A DNA stretch of 64,000 nt from NCBI RefSeq assembly GCF_905220365.1, contig NC_061125.1, positions 14,587,831-14,651,830 on the forward strand, in the 5' to 3' direction. The translations under genes and the position numbers were made by a program. Below are positions 10,694 through 21,112 of the stretch, piece after piece. The stretch is from Vanessa cardui (lineage: Eukaryota; Arthropoda; Insecta; Lepidoptera; Nymphalidae). Below the pieces are notes generated by a model. The model saw only the letters and a program-made list of their open reading frames with translations. It was not told the origin of the DNA and searched no databases. Position 1 is the stretch's first letter. Every line of letters starts with the position of its first letter.

Positions 10694-11145
10694 ATTATAT
10701 AAATACGAATTATTGGATAATATGAAAGTGGGTGATATTTGAACTGCAACACATTTATTGGTACATATAAGTTAATTAATTTCTGCAAGATACGAAGTAA
10801 TAGCGCAAGCTTTAATAAAAATCCAGCCAGTCCGTATTTTCAGACACCGTATTTTTTCTCACGTTTAATTAATAAAATACAGTTAATTGATTTATATAGT
10901 GGTTTATATTTTATTTTAAATCCAAGCGTAATTGAATAAAAGTATAACAATTACAAGGCTTGAACCAGGTGTTATAGAGAAACTTTAATTAATTTTAAAT
11001 AGCTTAGTCGCGTAACTGTTTTGCGGGCGGTACTGACACTCGTAAATTGTAAAGTTGAATAACAGCGTACCCACAGACTAATAATAATATACATGAAGCA
11101 TGTGTTGAGGCTTTACGTAATGGTATCATCGAAATTGATATTTTT
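10694..11145. other. No gene recognised; left flank of the Helentron
   Basis: AT-rich sequence. A T run (11141-11145) directly precedes the inferred left end of the large rolling-circle element, consistent with a TT target. Confidence 0.4.
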
Positions 11146-11180
11146 AGGGTTCCGTACGTCTGAATACAAAAACGGAACCC
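11146..11180 (+). repeat. Left terminal hairpin of Helentron
   Basis: GGGTTCCGT (11147-11155) pairs with ACGGAACCC (11172-11180), a perfect 9-bp stem at the left end. Its outer arm is also the 13-bp repeat that is inverted at the right end of the element. The sequence is therefore present three times in alternating orientation. Confidence 0.8.
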
Positions 11181-13276
11181 TTATAGGATCACTCGTGTGT
11201 CTGTCCGTCCGTCGCTTACAGTCAATTATCTCCGAATCTATTAGACCGATTAAGTTGAAATTTGGTACACATATCAATTCCTGTAACCCAAACACAGAGG
11301 TGTGACGTGAGTAGATGAAATCTGTATATGGGGGGTCATTTTGGGGGGGAAGGGGAAAATTAAAAAAAAAATATCTGAAAACTGCATCGTGTGGCATATC
11401 AAATGAAAGGTCTTGTTGAGAAGATCTTAAATGTTTTTTTTTGTAATTTTAAAATAAATAGTTTCCAAGTTATTCAAGAAAATAGACGAAAATCGACCAT
11501 TCCCCCCCCCTTATCTCCGAAACTACTGAACCTAAAATTTTGAAAAAAATACAGAAATTAGTTTTCTCCTTATAGATTATAGGAAAACCTATAAGAAGTC
11601 CATGATATTAAAATAACATGGTAAATCACTCAATATTGTGCGTACCAACTTACATTTGCAGGTGGAATGTGTGGGAGAACATATTTTTAACTCCAATGTT
11701 AAGTTTTGTTAAATCGGTTTGTAGATGAATATTTAACGAAAAAAATAAGCCCATAATGAGCATTCTACGACCAATGTTTTAGGAGATATTAATTAATTTT
11801 TTCAATTTAATTCCGCCCGCGGTATGACAAATAAATGCTTAGTAAGGCGCGGGCCCTTACTACGGCATTATGAGACATGACCTTCACGTTGCTCTACTTG
11901 AGACAGATTTGTGCGCTAGTGTCTTGTTTCAATAATATAGTTGTAAACAAATCAATGAAGACATAAAAGTGTTATAGTATGAATCGTTTAGAAAAATTAA
12001 AAATTTAAATGTAGAATTTATGGGAAAACCGATCAGGATGAAAATGTGCATAGAAGTAGTATTCGAGTCCATAATTAAACTTTTTTTTTTAAGTTATTCA
12101 TATTTTTTTTTCTTTTAATTATAAGAATGTGACTGATTCTTTTTTATTTTTTATTATTATTTTTTTCCTTCAATTATTCGTAAATTTTAATTCATCTATT
12201 ATTTGCAGTTAAAATTATAGGTAGGTGAAAAATAAAATGTAATGTGTTATACGATTTTTTTTTAATTTATTTAAAAATATTATTTAATTATAAATCATGA
12301 TCAAATGGTACATGCTTCCGAATAATAATCATTATAAAATATAAATTGAAAATATTTCGTATGGGAGATTATATTTCATTTTCTACTTACCTCTAATTTT
12401 CACCGCAGATCATAAATAAATAGAAATTTACAAAAAATAAAAGGGAAAAAATTAATAATAAAGAATAACTAAGAAACAGTCATTTTTATAATCAATGAAA
12501 GAAAATATAAATAAATAATAATATATACATATATACCTATATTATACAGTATATACATATATACATATATTATACAGGTAATATATACATATATACCTGG
12601 AATACTACCTTTACGCACATTTTCATCTCAATAGATTTCCCCAAGGTCGTGCCCTCCACTAGTCAGTCCGATCAAAGTGATTAAAATATATTAAAAAATT
12701 CATCTCTACATTATATATATTTTCATTGGTCGGTAATCTTATCAAATACAAAATTTTCACAGTTTGAAAAGAAAACATATTTCGATTACACTCGATTAAA
12801 ATTTAACATTCTCATTGCTTTATAGCGTCAAAAATTCGAGGTATAATTAATCTATTGTTATACAAATGTCTCGATCTCTGATAAATATATTACAAAATAT
12901 TGTAATAAAATGATTGTTTAAGCAATTGGTTTTTTAAACAATAAGTCTTATAATTTTCTTCAGGGGTTGTTTGTTTTTCATATTCGATTAATAATTTAAA
13001 GAAAGAAAATTAAAAATCGAACGTTTTTGAAGCATTTAATGACGTATTGGCTGGAGTAATATTAATGTGATGCGCGCTGCGCTGCGAGTGTGGTGGGGAT
13101 TTCGAGTCTATGTCACAGACACAAGGCCCGCGCGGCTCATTCGCGCGGTCGGCTCCCTATGCTGCAGACGTATCCCAGACTTCTATATATTGATGTGATA
13201 ATTTTCGTCGTTTCTATCGTAGTAAGATTTATTACAAAAAAAAATATTTCACAAAAAATATTTTTCCCTATTGAAA
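11181..13276 (+). other. 5' non-coding region of the Helentron
   Basis: About 2.1 kb separates the left end from the ORF. It is mostly AT-rich, with T and A runs and an ATATATACATATATACCT-like tandem stretch at 12524-12598. Two GC-rich patches occur: 11812-11866 (CCGCCCGCGG and GGCGCGGGCCC) and 13066-13170 (GCGCGCTGCGCTGCGAG and CCCGCGCGGCTC). The second lies about 100-200 bp before the ATG and may hold the promoter or leader. No other 3' hairpin end was seen here, which supports one continuous element. Confidence 0.5.
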
Positions 13277-16200
13277 ATGACTTCTGTACAGTTATCATAT
13301 AACTATCTGTTGGATAATGGTAGTTATGTTGAAGAAGATGTTGTGGAGGAGTTTAACTCCTTACTTAGAGTAGTTCATGGGTATCAAAACCGAAGTGTTT
13401 ATGAGATAACAACAGAGAGATTGCGCCAAAAAGCTCTCCCTGTTGATCCGAACTCAAATTTTCTACAGGTTTTATTTCGTCCTGATTCTGACGATTTTTC
13501 GAAAGTTGGGCATTGGGTTTGTGTCTATTATTCATCTCATACGCTCAAAGTTTATGATAGTTTGTATAAAAATCTTAGTGAAATACAGGCAGAGTATTTG
13601 AGAAAATTGTTTCCTTACATTCTAGAAAATGAAATCATATTTCCTGTTGTACAAAAACAACCAAATTTGATTGATTGCGGCTTATACGCAATAGCATTTA
13701 GTACTTCAATTGTGTTAGGCCTTGATCCATGTAATATTAAATTCAATGTCGAGTTTTTAAGAAGTCATACTTTAAACATTCTTTTAACACATAGGCTAAC
13801 AGAATTTCCGTCTACAGTTATTAATCGTGGTGGACGTCCCCAAAACAAATACTGTGGCACTAAGTTAGAAAGAAAACGTATTGGTGAAAGAAACAAAAAA
13901 AGGCGCCAAAAAATCAATAAACTATCGAACTGTAGTCAAATAGAGGTTTTAGGGAAAACTGTTCTCTCGATTACTATTCCTGTTTCCTATGAAACATTGG
14001 AAAATCCTAATTGTTCGTATGATCAGAACGCCCCTATAAATAGTAATTTCAGCCCAGTAAAAAGTACTTCGCTTATTGCTTGTAAAAGAAAATCGTCAAG
14101 GATATTAGAGAATAACCTCAAACGAGAAAGATTATCCAGATGTAGTGATGACACTAAAAATAGAAAAAAAGAGCGAGATAAAGAGTCGAAAAAACTGCAA
14201 CGTTCAGTACCTCGTAGACGCAAGACGGAGCAAAAACGCAATACTGTTTCGCGTCGCATTTCACGTCAGGATCGTACTTACAGGGAACGCGAACGGGTAC
14301 TTAACACTGCATCACACCATATTTTACGTCAGGATCCTGCATATAAAACGCTAGAACAGGAACGTGATACCATAGCGCATCGTTTATCACGTAAAAATCC
14401 AGAATACGCTACTCGTGAAACCGAAATTCGAAATATACGAAATCAGAATATTGAAAATGATTGGGACAAAATTGAAAAACAATTCTTTGATTCTATTTTA
14501 CATGGCCACACAAGCATTTGTTCGTGCTGCGGAAGATTGTGGCATAGAAACTCCCTGAAGTCATTAAAAGTAAATCATCTGTCTTTTTTCCTAGATGAAG
14601 TCATGAGAAACATAAAATTAAGTACATTTTCTGATAATAATAATTATATGTTTTGCTACACTTGTCATAATAATTTGAAAGCGGGAAAAATACCGAGATT
14701 AGCAATGAGTAATGGTTTACTGTTCCCTGATATTCCTGACGTTTTACAAAAACTTACACCACTTGAGGAGCGATTGGTTTCACCAAGACATATATTCCTT
14801 AAAATAGTAAGAAAAGGGCAGGGCCTTGGTTATCAACATGGATTAACAGGTGGAGTTGTTAACGTGCCTGTGGATGTAAATACTATGATTTCAGCGTTGC
14901 CTAGACATCCATCTGATAATCACATTATTACAATAGAATTAAAACGGAGAATGTGTTATAAGCATGGTCGAAAAGAGCGAATCCGGCCGGACGTAATCAG
15001 AGAAGCTGCAAAGTATTTAGTGCAAACTGATTTGTTTAAGAAAATAGGTATCAAATATGATGAAGAGTGGATTTACGATGACCAATCCGATGACGAAAAT
15101 TGTCTCGAAAAATGTACGTGTGATGTTTTGGCACAAGAAGAAAAAAATATTAACCCTGGAAATGTAGAAACTCTATTAGATAATGAAAAAGATGTTACTA
15201 TTACAATGGCGCCAGGAGAAGGTAATCAACCAAGGTCACTAATTTATGATGAATATATGGAAGAATTAGGCTTCATTAAAATACACGGAGGGGTTGAGCG
15301 GAAATTCAAAATAAATTTGAGTAATTCCGAAATTATGAAATCAGAGATAACAAGATTTGACCGGAGAGCCATGAGGGCTGACTATTTATTTACTTTGTTG
15401 AAAAAACAACAAATGTTACAGCTGCGAAATAATATTTTGACCTGCTTACGAAAAAAAGTAAATAATTCTGTACCTATTATAGTTTCCAATCTGCTGAAAG
15501 ATGAGTATTTGAATAATCTTATACAGCATGATGACGGGTATAGAGTTTTGTGCGACGTGAGAAATTCACCAGCTCATTGGGAAAACGAAAAAAAAAAGGT
15601 ACTCGCTATGGTTCGACAATTCGGAGTGCCAACCCTTTTTGTTACTGTGTCAGCTGCAGAGGCCAAATGGCCAGAACTTATAAAACAACTTAAAAAAACT
15701 GTTGATAAGGGAGAAGTTAGTCTTAAAGAGGCACGATCTATCTCTTATGAGGAAAAGGCACGTCTTATTCAATCAGACCCATTTATTTGTGTCACATTTT
15801 TTGAAACAAGGCTTAAAGAATTGATGAAGACATGGTTAGTTCCATCAGGACCATTTGGGGACAATAAGATTAGCCATCAGTACCATAGGATAGAATTTCA
15901 ACATCGTGGATCGCCACATGCACACATAATGTTGTGGATAGAAGGTGCACCAATATATACTCCCGAAGACGAAACTTCTATTGAAAATATCATAAAATTT
16001 GTTGATATGATCGTATCTTGTGACAGTAATGAAATAAGTAACGATCTTGTAGCAATACAAACACACAAACACACTCACACATGTCACCCAAAACCAGACC
16101 GACCATGCAGATTCGGAATACCTTTCTTTCCAATGGACAAAACAAGATTGTTGACTGAATTGTATAAAGACGATCCTTCCACAGCAAAATGGAAAAAAAA

Positions 16201-19200
16201 TTCTAAAAAGTTAAAAGAAGACCTATCTAATGTTTCTAATGATATCACATTTGATGATTACTTGAAATCCACTGGATTAACTATATCCGAATATATTTTA
16301 GCCGTAAGAGCTACACTCAAACGACCAAAAATATTTTTGAAAAGAAAACCCAAAGATATCTTGTTAAATCCGTTTTGCAAAAAAATATTAGAACTACAGC
16401 AGGCGAATATGGATTGCCAGTTTATATTAGATCCTTTTGCATGTTCAGTTTATATTGTAGACTACATTAATAAAACTGACAGAGGTATGTCCAACTTACT
16501 TAGAGCTGCTGTAGAGGAAGCTAAAAATGGTAATGCAAATATAAAAGAATCTCTACGTGCGATATCTAAAGTGTTTCTCAATTCATCAGAAATTTCTGCG
16601 CAAGAAGCTATTTACTGCCTCGCAGGATTGCCTTTGTCTCGTGCCAGCGAAGCTGATATTTATATTAATACGGGTCATCCAAACGAACGAGTAGGTATTC
16701 TAAAGCCGATGGAAACATTGAAGTCATTGAATGCTTCCTCTACTGATATATTTCAAAAAAATTTGTTAGACCATTACATCAATCGACCACAGGATGATTA
16801 TTTCGAAAGAATGAGCTTGGCATATTTTGCTGCCTATTATACCTATTCAACTAAGCTATCAAAATCGTACGAGAATGAAAATATGGAAGAAAATACCGAA
16901 GATAGAACAACTGGTAGCTGGATACAATTATTAAATAATGACGGCTACATACGAAGAAGATTAAAGCCTAAAATAATACGTTTTCGACGATATAATCGTG
17001 AGCAGGACCCAGATAACTTTTATAGAGAGCAGATTATGTTATATGTACCTTGGAGGAATGAAGAGTCAGAGCTTGTAAATGACGAATTAAATTTAGAAGA
17101 AATTTTCCTCAATAAATGTAATATGATAAAATCAGAAAGTATACAGTTCAATTCCTTAGGAGGGCCAGAAGAATTTGAAGCGTTATTAGCAGCGGTTCGA
17201 AATGCAGAAAATGATGATGAAGAAAATGATAACAATCGAGCTGAAGCAAGAGCCTGTGCTCTAGGTGAATATGAATTGGAGACCCAAGAAATTGATCCCG
17301 ACCATTGTTTGCAATTACAAGGGGAACAAGGCAATGACTTGATATGTAGAGTAATTGCTCAACCATTATTAATGAACGAAGATCATGTGCTCGCATTACT
17401 AAGAATGTTGAATAGTGACCAAAGAAATTTTGTTTTGCACCTAGGAAATCTGTTCACGCAACAATTAGAGCTCCCATTTTATTATTTTGTCAGCGGCGGT
17501 GCTGGAGTTGGTAAAAGCTTGCTGATAAAGGCCCTTTATCAATATTTAATGTTAATCTTTAATCGTGAGCCTGGAACTAACCCAGATGAAATAAAAATAT
17601 TACTTTGCGCCTTTACTGGCAAAGCCGCGTTTGGTATTGGAGGACAAACTGTTCACAACGCATTCTGTTTGCCAATTTCACAGTGTGGTAGTACTATGCC
17701 GTCTTTGTCGGCAGGCACGGCTAACACATTAGCTAGTAAGCTATGTAAAGTTAAATTAATAATTTTAGACGAAATATCTATGTTGGGAAGTAGGACTTTC
17801 AATCAGATTAATCGCAGATTACAGCAAATTTTTCATACAGACGTCCCGTTTGCTGGTAAATCTATTATTTCTGTAGGAGATTTTAATCAATTGCCGCCAG
17901 TTGGAGACAACTGGATTTTTCAGCCTAATACAGGACGTAATCCGATGGCAGTTCTAGCTGGTGCACCATTGTGGGAACCATTTCGGCTGTTTCCGATGAC
18001 TAAAATAATGCGTCAGAGGGATGATCTCAATTTTGCTATTGCTTTGAATAACATGGCTACTGGTAATATGAATCACATTGATATTCAACTTATCAAGTCG
18101 CGGTGTTTCAAAATGAGCAGCTTACCTGCTGATGCTGATGGTGCTATACATTTATTTGCAAGTAACAAAGAAGTGGACAATTACAACAAACAAAAATTAT
18201 CACTAATGAATACTGAAGGTTGTTCTGTCAAGGCTATAGACATAGTTTCCGGTTCACCCAATCCGATAGCAAAAAAAAAAGCATTACAATCAGTGAACGC
18301 ATTACCAACAATGAAGACATACGGCTTGCCTAAGATACTGTATGTGAAAATAAGTGCCCGATATATGATAACAGTAAATCTAGATACATCTGATGGACTA
18401 GTTAATGGCACTACAGGATTACTGAAAGCTATAGAATATGGTCGCCATATCACTACTAATGAAAGAAGACCTTTGCGATTGTGGTTACAGTTTGATAACA
18501 ATGTCGGTATTGCGACAAGGAATAAATTTGAGGTTCATACCCGGAATCACCATGCATATATAGAATCTCAGTGGACACCGCTAGAAACTTCTACGTATAC
18601 AGTGAAACAATGGAAGTCATCGAACCTCAAGGTACATCGGTCTCAATTTCCAGTAGTACCAGCTGAGGGAATGACGATTCATAAATCTCAAGGCTGCACT
18701 ATGGAAAAAATAGTTGTTCATTTGAGTAGAAATGTGAAGCGATCAATGTTATATGTAGCCTGTTCTCGAGCTACTTCAGCTAGTGGCCTTTATTTGGTTA
18801 CATCAGATGGTAATTTCAATCCCCCAGCAAAGGTATCAGAAAAAAGTGCAGTTCATTTGGAAATGATGAGACTGTTAGAAAATAAATTGATACCCCAGTT
18901 CGAAGTTTTACAGTCACCAGGAGATGAAATTCAAATAATCTTTCATAATGTACAATCATTGCGTAAACATTTACTAGATGTAAAAGCTGATTGTATAATT
19001 CATTCATCTCATATTACATTATTCGTAGAAACTTGGGGCTCTCGAAGCGACAATTTTGAGTTGGAAGGTTTTGAGCAAGTGTGCAGAATAGACGGTCCCA
19101 ATGTATTGAATGCAAATCCCGGAAGGGGTGCAATAGCATATATAAATTGTAATTACGTCAATGAATTAGATGACGGTTCCAATAAAGGTTTATTTATAGA

Positions 19201-19567
19201 TAGTCCAGGAGGTGGACACTGTGAATGTCTTCAATTCAAAGCATTTGGTGTTCAATTTTTAACCGTATATAAATCACCAAGATGTCTTCCGAAAATTGCA
19301 GTCGAATGTATTAAAAAGGCTATTAGTGCAAACGAAAAGATTATTATTGCCGGTGACTTTAATATTGATTTTAAGGACAAATCAAAAAATGAAATATCAG
19401 AATACCTTCTGTCACTCGGTCTTACTCCGCGTATTCAAGAATATACAACAAGACAAAATTCAACAATAGATAATATATTTAGTAATATCCCTCTCCAATC
19501 AGGGACCATTCATACTTTTTTTAGTTACCACAAACAAATTTGGGTCAGATTTAAAAAAAACATATAG
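13277..19567 (+). CDS. Helentron Rep/helicase/endonuclease polyprotein with Ulp1-like protease
   Basis: This 2,096-aa protein starts at ATG 13277; the frame stays open six bases upstream but only through TTG. Residues ~10-165 form an Ulp1/C48-like cysteine protease: GHW His79, VYDS Asp94, Gln128 and the DCG Cys134. Next come a basic linker with heptad-like RQDPAYKT-type repeats (~290-380) and Cys pairs (CSCC, CYTC) near 415-465. The Helitron Rep domain has the HUH motif PHAHIMLW (His881/His883), a Cys/His cluster near 930-945 and the catalytic Y-x3-Y-x2-K of YIVDYINK (Tyr1059/1063). The Pif1-like helicase has Walker A GGAGVGKS (1407-1414), Walker B LIILDE (~1498), GDFNQLPP, HKSQG and YVACSRA. 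The C-terminal EEP nuclease (~1885-2096) has HNVQSLR, FVETW and AGDFNID. The last EEP motif reads SYH, where SDH is usual, so nuclease activity may be impaired. Rolling-circle transposition is the family role. No internal stop or frameshift was found. Confidence 0.93.
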   Translation: MTSVQLSYNYLLDNGSYVEEDVVEEFNSLLRVVHGYQNRSVYEITTERLRQKALPVDPNSNFLQVLFRPDSDDFSKVGHWVCVYYSSHTLKVYDSLYKNLSEIQAEYLRKLFPYILENEIIFPVVQKQPNLIDCGLYAIAFSTSIVLGLDPCNIKFNVEFLRSHTLNILLTHRLTEFPSTVINRGGRPQNKYCGTKLERKRIGERNKKRRQKINKLSNCSQIEVLGKTVLSITIPVSYETLENPNCSYDQNAPINSNFSPVKSTSLIACKRKSSRILENNLKRERLSRCSDDTKNRKKERDKESKKLQRSVPRRRKTEQKRNTVSRRISRQDRTYRERERVLNTASHHILRQDPAYKTLEQERDTIAHRLSRKNPEYATRETEIRNIRNQNIENDWDKIEKQFFDSILHGHTSICSCCGRLWHRNSLKSLKVNHLSFFLDEVMRNIKLSTFSDNNNYMFCYTCHNNLKAGKIPRLAMSNGLLFPDIPDVLQKLTPLEERLVSPRHIFLKIVRKGQGLGYQHGLTGGVVNVPVDVNTMISALPRHPSDNHIITIELKRRMCYKHGRKERIRPDVIREAAKYLVQTDLFKKIGIKYDEEWIYDDQSDDENCLEKCTCDVLAQEEKNINPGNVETLLDNEKDVTITMAPGEGNQPRSLIYDEYMEELGFIKIHGGVERKFKINLSNSEIMKSEITRFDRRAMRADYLFTLLKKQQMLQLRNNILTCLRKKVNNSVPIIVSNLLKDEYLNNLIQHDDGYRVLCDVRNSPAHWENEKKKVLAMVRQFGVPTLFVTVSAAEAKWPELIKQLKKTVDKGEVSLKEARSISYEEKARLIQSDPFICVTFFETRLKELMKTWLVPSGPFGDNKISHQYHRIEFQHRGSPHAHIMLWIEGAPIYTPEDETSIENIIKFVDMIVSCDSNEISNDLVAIQTHKHTHTCHPKPDRPCRFGIPFFPMDKTRLLTELYKDDPSTAKWKKNSKKLKEDLSNVSNDITFDDYLKSTGLTISEYILAVRATLKRPKIFLKRKPKDILLNPFCKKILELQQANMDCQFILDPFACSVYIVDYINKTDRGMSNLLRAAVEEAKNGNANIKESLRAISKVFLNSSEISAQEAIYCLAGLPLSRASEADIYINTGHPNERVGILKPMETLKSLNASSTDIFQKNLLDHYINRPQDDYFERMSLAYFAAYYTYSTKLSKSYENENMEENTEDRTTGSWIQLLNNDGYIRRRLKPKIIRFRRYNREQDPDNFYREQIMLYVPWRNEESELVNDELNLEEIFLNKCNMIKSESIQFNSLGGPEEFEALLAAVRNAENDDEENDNNRAEARACALGEYELETQEIDPDHCLQLQGEQGNDLICRVIAQPLLMNEDHVLALLRMLNSDQRNFVLHLGNLFTQQLELPFYYFVSGGAGVGKSLLIKALYQYLMLIFNREPGTNPDEIKILLCAFTGKAAFGIGGQTVHNAFCLPISQCGSTMPSLSAGTANTLASKLCKVKLIILDEISMLGSRTFNQINRRLQQIFHTDVPFAGKSIISVGDFNQLPPVGDNWIFQPNTGRNPMAVLAGAPLWEPFRLFPMTKIMRQRDDLNFAIALNNMATGNMNHIDIQLIKSRCFKMSSLPADADGAIHLFASNKEVDNYNKQKLSLMNTEGCSVKAIDIVSGSPNPIAKKKALQSVNALPTMKTYGLPKILYVKISARYMITVNLDTSDGLVNGTTGLLKAIEYGRHITTNERRPLRLWLQFDNNVGIATRNKFEVHTRNHHAYIESQWTPLETSTYTVKQWKSSNLKVHRSQFPVVPAEGMTIHKSQGCTMEKIVVHLSRNVKRSMLYVACSRATSASGLYLVTSDGNFNPPAKVSEKSAVHLEMMRLLENKLIPQFEVLQSPGDEIQIIFHNVQSLRKHLLDVKADCIIHSSHITLFVETWGSRSDNFELEGFEQVCRIDGPNVLNANPGRGAIAYINCNYVNELDDGSNKGLFIDSPGGGHCECLQFKAFGVQFLTVYKSPRCLPKIAVECIKKAISANEKIIIAGDFNIDFKDKSKNEISEYLLSLGLTPRIQEYTTRQNSTIDNIFSNIPLQSGTIHTFFSYHKQIWVRFKKNI

Positions 19568-19574
19568 GTAACAT

Positions 19575-19608
19575 CGTACGGAACCCTCTTCACGCGAGTT
19601 CAACTCGC
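19575..19608 (+). terminator. Right-end inverted repeat and 3' hairpin of Helentron
   Basis: CGTACGGAACCCT (19575-19587) repeats the left end in inverted orientation. It is followed by the palindrome GCGAGTT-C-AACTCGC (19594-19608), 7 bp per arm. In rolling-circle elements such a 3' hairpin is thought to signal the end of strand transfer; that role is family knowledge and has not been shown here. It lies only 7 bp after the ORF stop codon. Confidence 0.75.
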
Positions 19609-19746
19609 ACTTGCCCCCTTTTTTTTTTCTTTATCATCATTACTTAGTGTTTAAAATAGTTTGTATCATTTGTGTCAATTGTCAATTTTATTGGTCATAT
19701 ATGTATATATATATATATATATAAATCGCGCTGATGTTTTCTACAA

Positions 19747-20049
19747 CAACAACAACAACAGCCTGTAAATTCCCACTGCTGGGCTAAAGGCCTCCTCTCC
19801 CTTTGACGAGAAGGTTTGGAACATATTCCACCACGTTGTTCCAATGCGGGTTGGTGGAATACACATGTGGCAGAATTTCTATGAAATTTGTCACATGCAG
19901 GTTTCCACGCGATGTTTTCCTTAACCGCCGAGCACGAGATGTATTATAAAGACAAATTAAGCACATGAATCAGCGGTGCTTGCCTGGGTTTGAACCCGCA
20001 ATCATCGGTTAAGATGCACGCGTTCTAACCACGGGGCCATCTCGACTCA
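19747..20049 (-). mobile_element. Full-length SINE family A with TSD (minus)
   Basis: This is a nearly complete copy. On the minus strand, the head GATGGCCCCGTGGTTAGAAC (A box) and GGGTTCAAACCC (B box) lead into the body and a (TTG)n tail. The flanks TTTCTACAA at 19738-19746 and 20050-20058 are a perfect 9-bp target duplication. It inserted about 130 bp beyond the Helentron end. Confidence 0.9.
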
Positions 20050-20165
20050 TTTCTACAAATGATTTACATATGAATATTGTTTGCGAGTTTATAAAAATGA
20101 GTTTTCAAGAGAATGGAAGTTTAATTCATATAGTGTGATCAGTAAAATAGTGCAGTGTTGACACA

Positions 20166-20380
20166 TAGTATAAAACAAAGTCGCTTAACGCTGTCTGTAA
20201 ATATGTATGTTTAGATCTTTAGAATGATGCAACGGATTTTGATGCGTTTTTTATTAATAGATAGAGTGACTTGAGAGGAAGGTTTTTGTTTATAATCGAC
20301 AATGTCGTAAAGAAAGAAGGAAAATTCTTTAGTGTATTTAGTGGCAGCATTGCACCAGTTCGAAGCCGGGGTGGGTCCGT
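20166..20380 (+). repeat. Dispersed Helitron-like repeat, family H1
   Basis: It begins GTATAAAACAAAGTCGC and continues through CTTAACGCTGTCTGT, TTTAGATCTT, CGGATTTTGATGCG and AGATAGAGTGA to a GC-rich end, GTTCGAAGCCGGGGTGGGTCC. The inverted copy at 61852-62119 keeps both ends. Confidence 0.5.
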
Positions 20381-20904
20381 AGTACTAAATAAAGCCTTCT
20401 CAAGATTTGTATTGCGACACATGAAAAATAGTATAGGCCATTGTTACTACTAGAAAATTTTATAATTGGCCAGATTGAAAAAAAAAAGTCATATGTGGAG
20501 CGCGAGGAACATTGCAGTGGAGCAATAAAAGCGAATACAAATTCCCAGTACTCGTCCTTTTGTTAAAACGCAATGTAACTCGTTTGACGTATTTGTAGTC
20601 GCTTCACTATAATTTTCCGGGCGCTCCAATTACCCTTTGTTTTATCATCTGAGATAGCAAGACTGGAAAATGATTAGCTATTCTGGAGTTCCTGAGACTT
20701 TTTTATACGATTCAATTGAAAAATTCTCAAATATAAATTTATAATTAGGGATTAAAGCAGAAATTTGTTCTAATCAATTTGTATCGAATGGAAAAGTTCG
20801 GATGTAATGCCATGGCAAAGCTCTCATATTTACAACTAAATGAAAATTTCTAATAAGCTTTATAACAAATTATTTAAATTAATTAAAATAGATTTTAATG
20901 CCAC
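20381..20904. other. No gene recognised
   Basis: AT-rich sequence with no exon or repeat matched elsewhere in the window. Confidence 0.4.
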
Positions 20905-20980
20905 TTGATGGTAGGGCTTTGTGCAAGACCGCCTGGGTAGGTACCACCCACTCATCAGATATTCTACCGCCAAATAACGA
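20905..20980 (+). mobile_element. SINE family B 5' fragment
   Basis: It matches the start of family B (GGTAGGGCTTTGTGCAAG, CCTGGGTAGGTACCACCC, CATCAGATATTCTACCGCC). The match breaks off at 20980, where a Helitron-like repeat begins, so the SINE appears cut by that element. Confidence 0.75.
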
Positions 20981-20982
20981 TT

Positions 20983-21112
20983 TGGATGAAATATTACAGT
21001 AATATATACATCAGAATAGCACATAGGCTTCAATTTACAATGGTATTATGTAATATGGTTATAATATAACGATTCAAATCAAGTATCCGTGTGAAGCCGG
21101 GGCGCTAGTACA
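20983..21112 (+). repeat. Helitron-like repeat, family H2
   Basis: It shares TTTGGATG(A/G)AAT, TTACAGTAATATA, CATCAGAATA(G/A)CACATAGGCT and the end block CCGTGTGAAGCCGGGGCGCTAG with the inverted copy at 58060-58210. The end has the GC-rich palindromic block followed by CTAG that is expected of a Helitron 3' end. Confidence 0.5.

Larger units (their letters stand above)
11146..19618 (+). mobile_element. Probable complete Helentron-type rolling-circle transposon
   Basis: A single Rep-helicase-endonuclease ORF (13277-19567) lies between matching ends. AGGGTTCCGTACG at 11146-11158 is perfectly inverted at 19575-19587 (CGTACGGAACCCT). The right end adds a stem-loop GCGAGTT-C-AACTCGC (19594-19608) and a short CACTTGCCCCC before a T run. 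Both ends are flanked by T, and Helentrons are known to insert at TT and to carry a C-terminal apurinic-like endonuclease. They lack the TC/CTRR ends of classic Helitrons. The exact last base is uncertain by a few nucleotides. The ends were inferred by eye without a second full-length copy, so a composite of a separate 5' fragment and an autonomous body cannot be excluded. Confidence 0.75.

Noticed and set aside
13090..13302. 70-codon frame upstream of the Helentron ORF
   Set aside because: It is out of frame with the main ORF, has no motif and overlaps the leader of the element.
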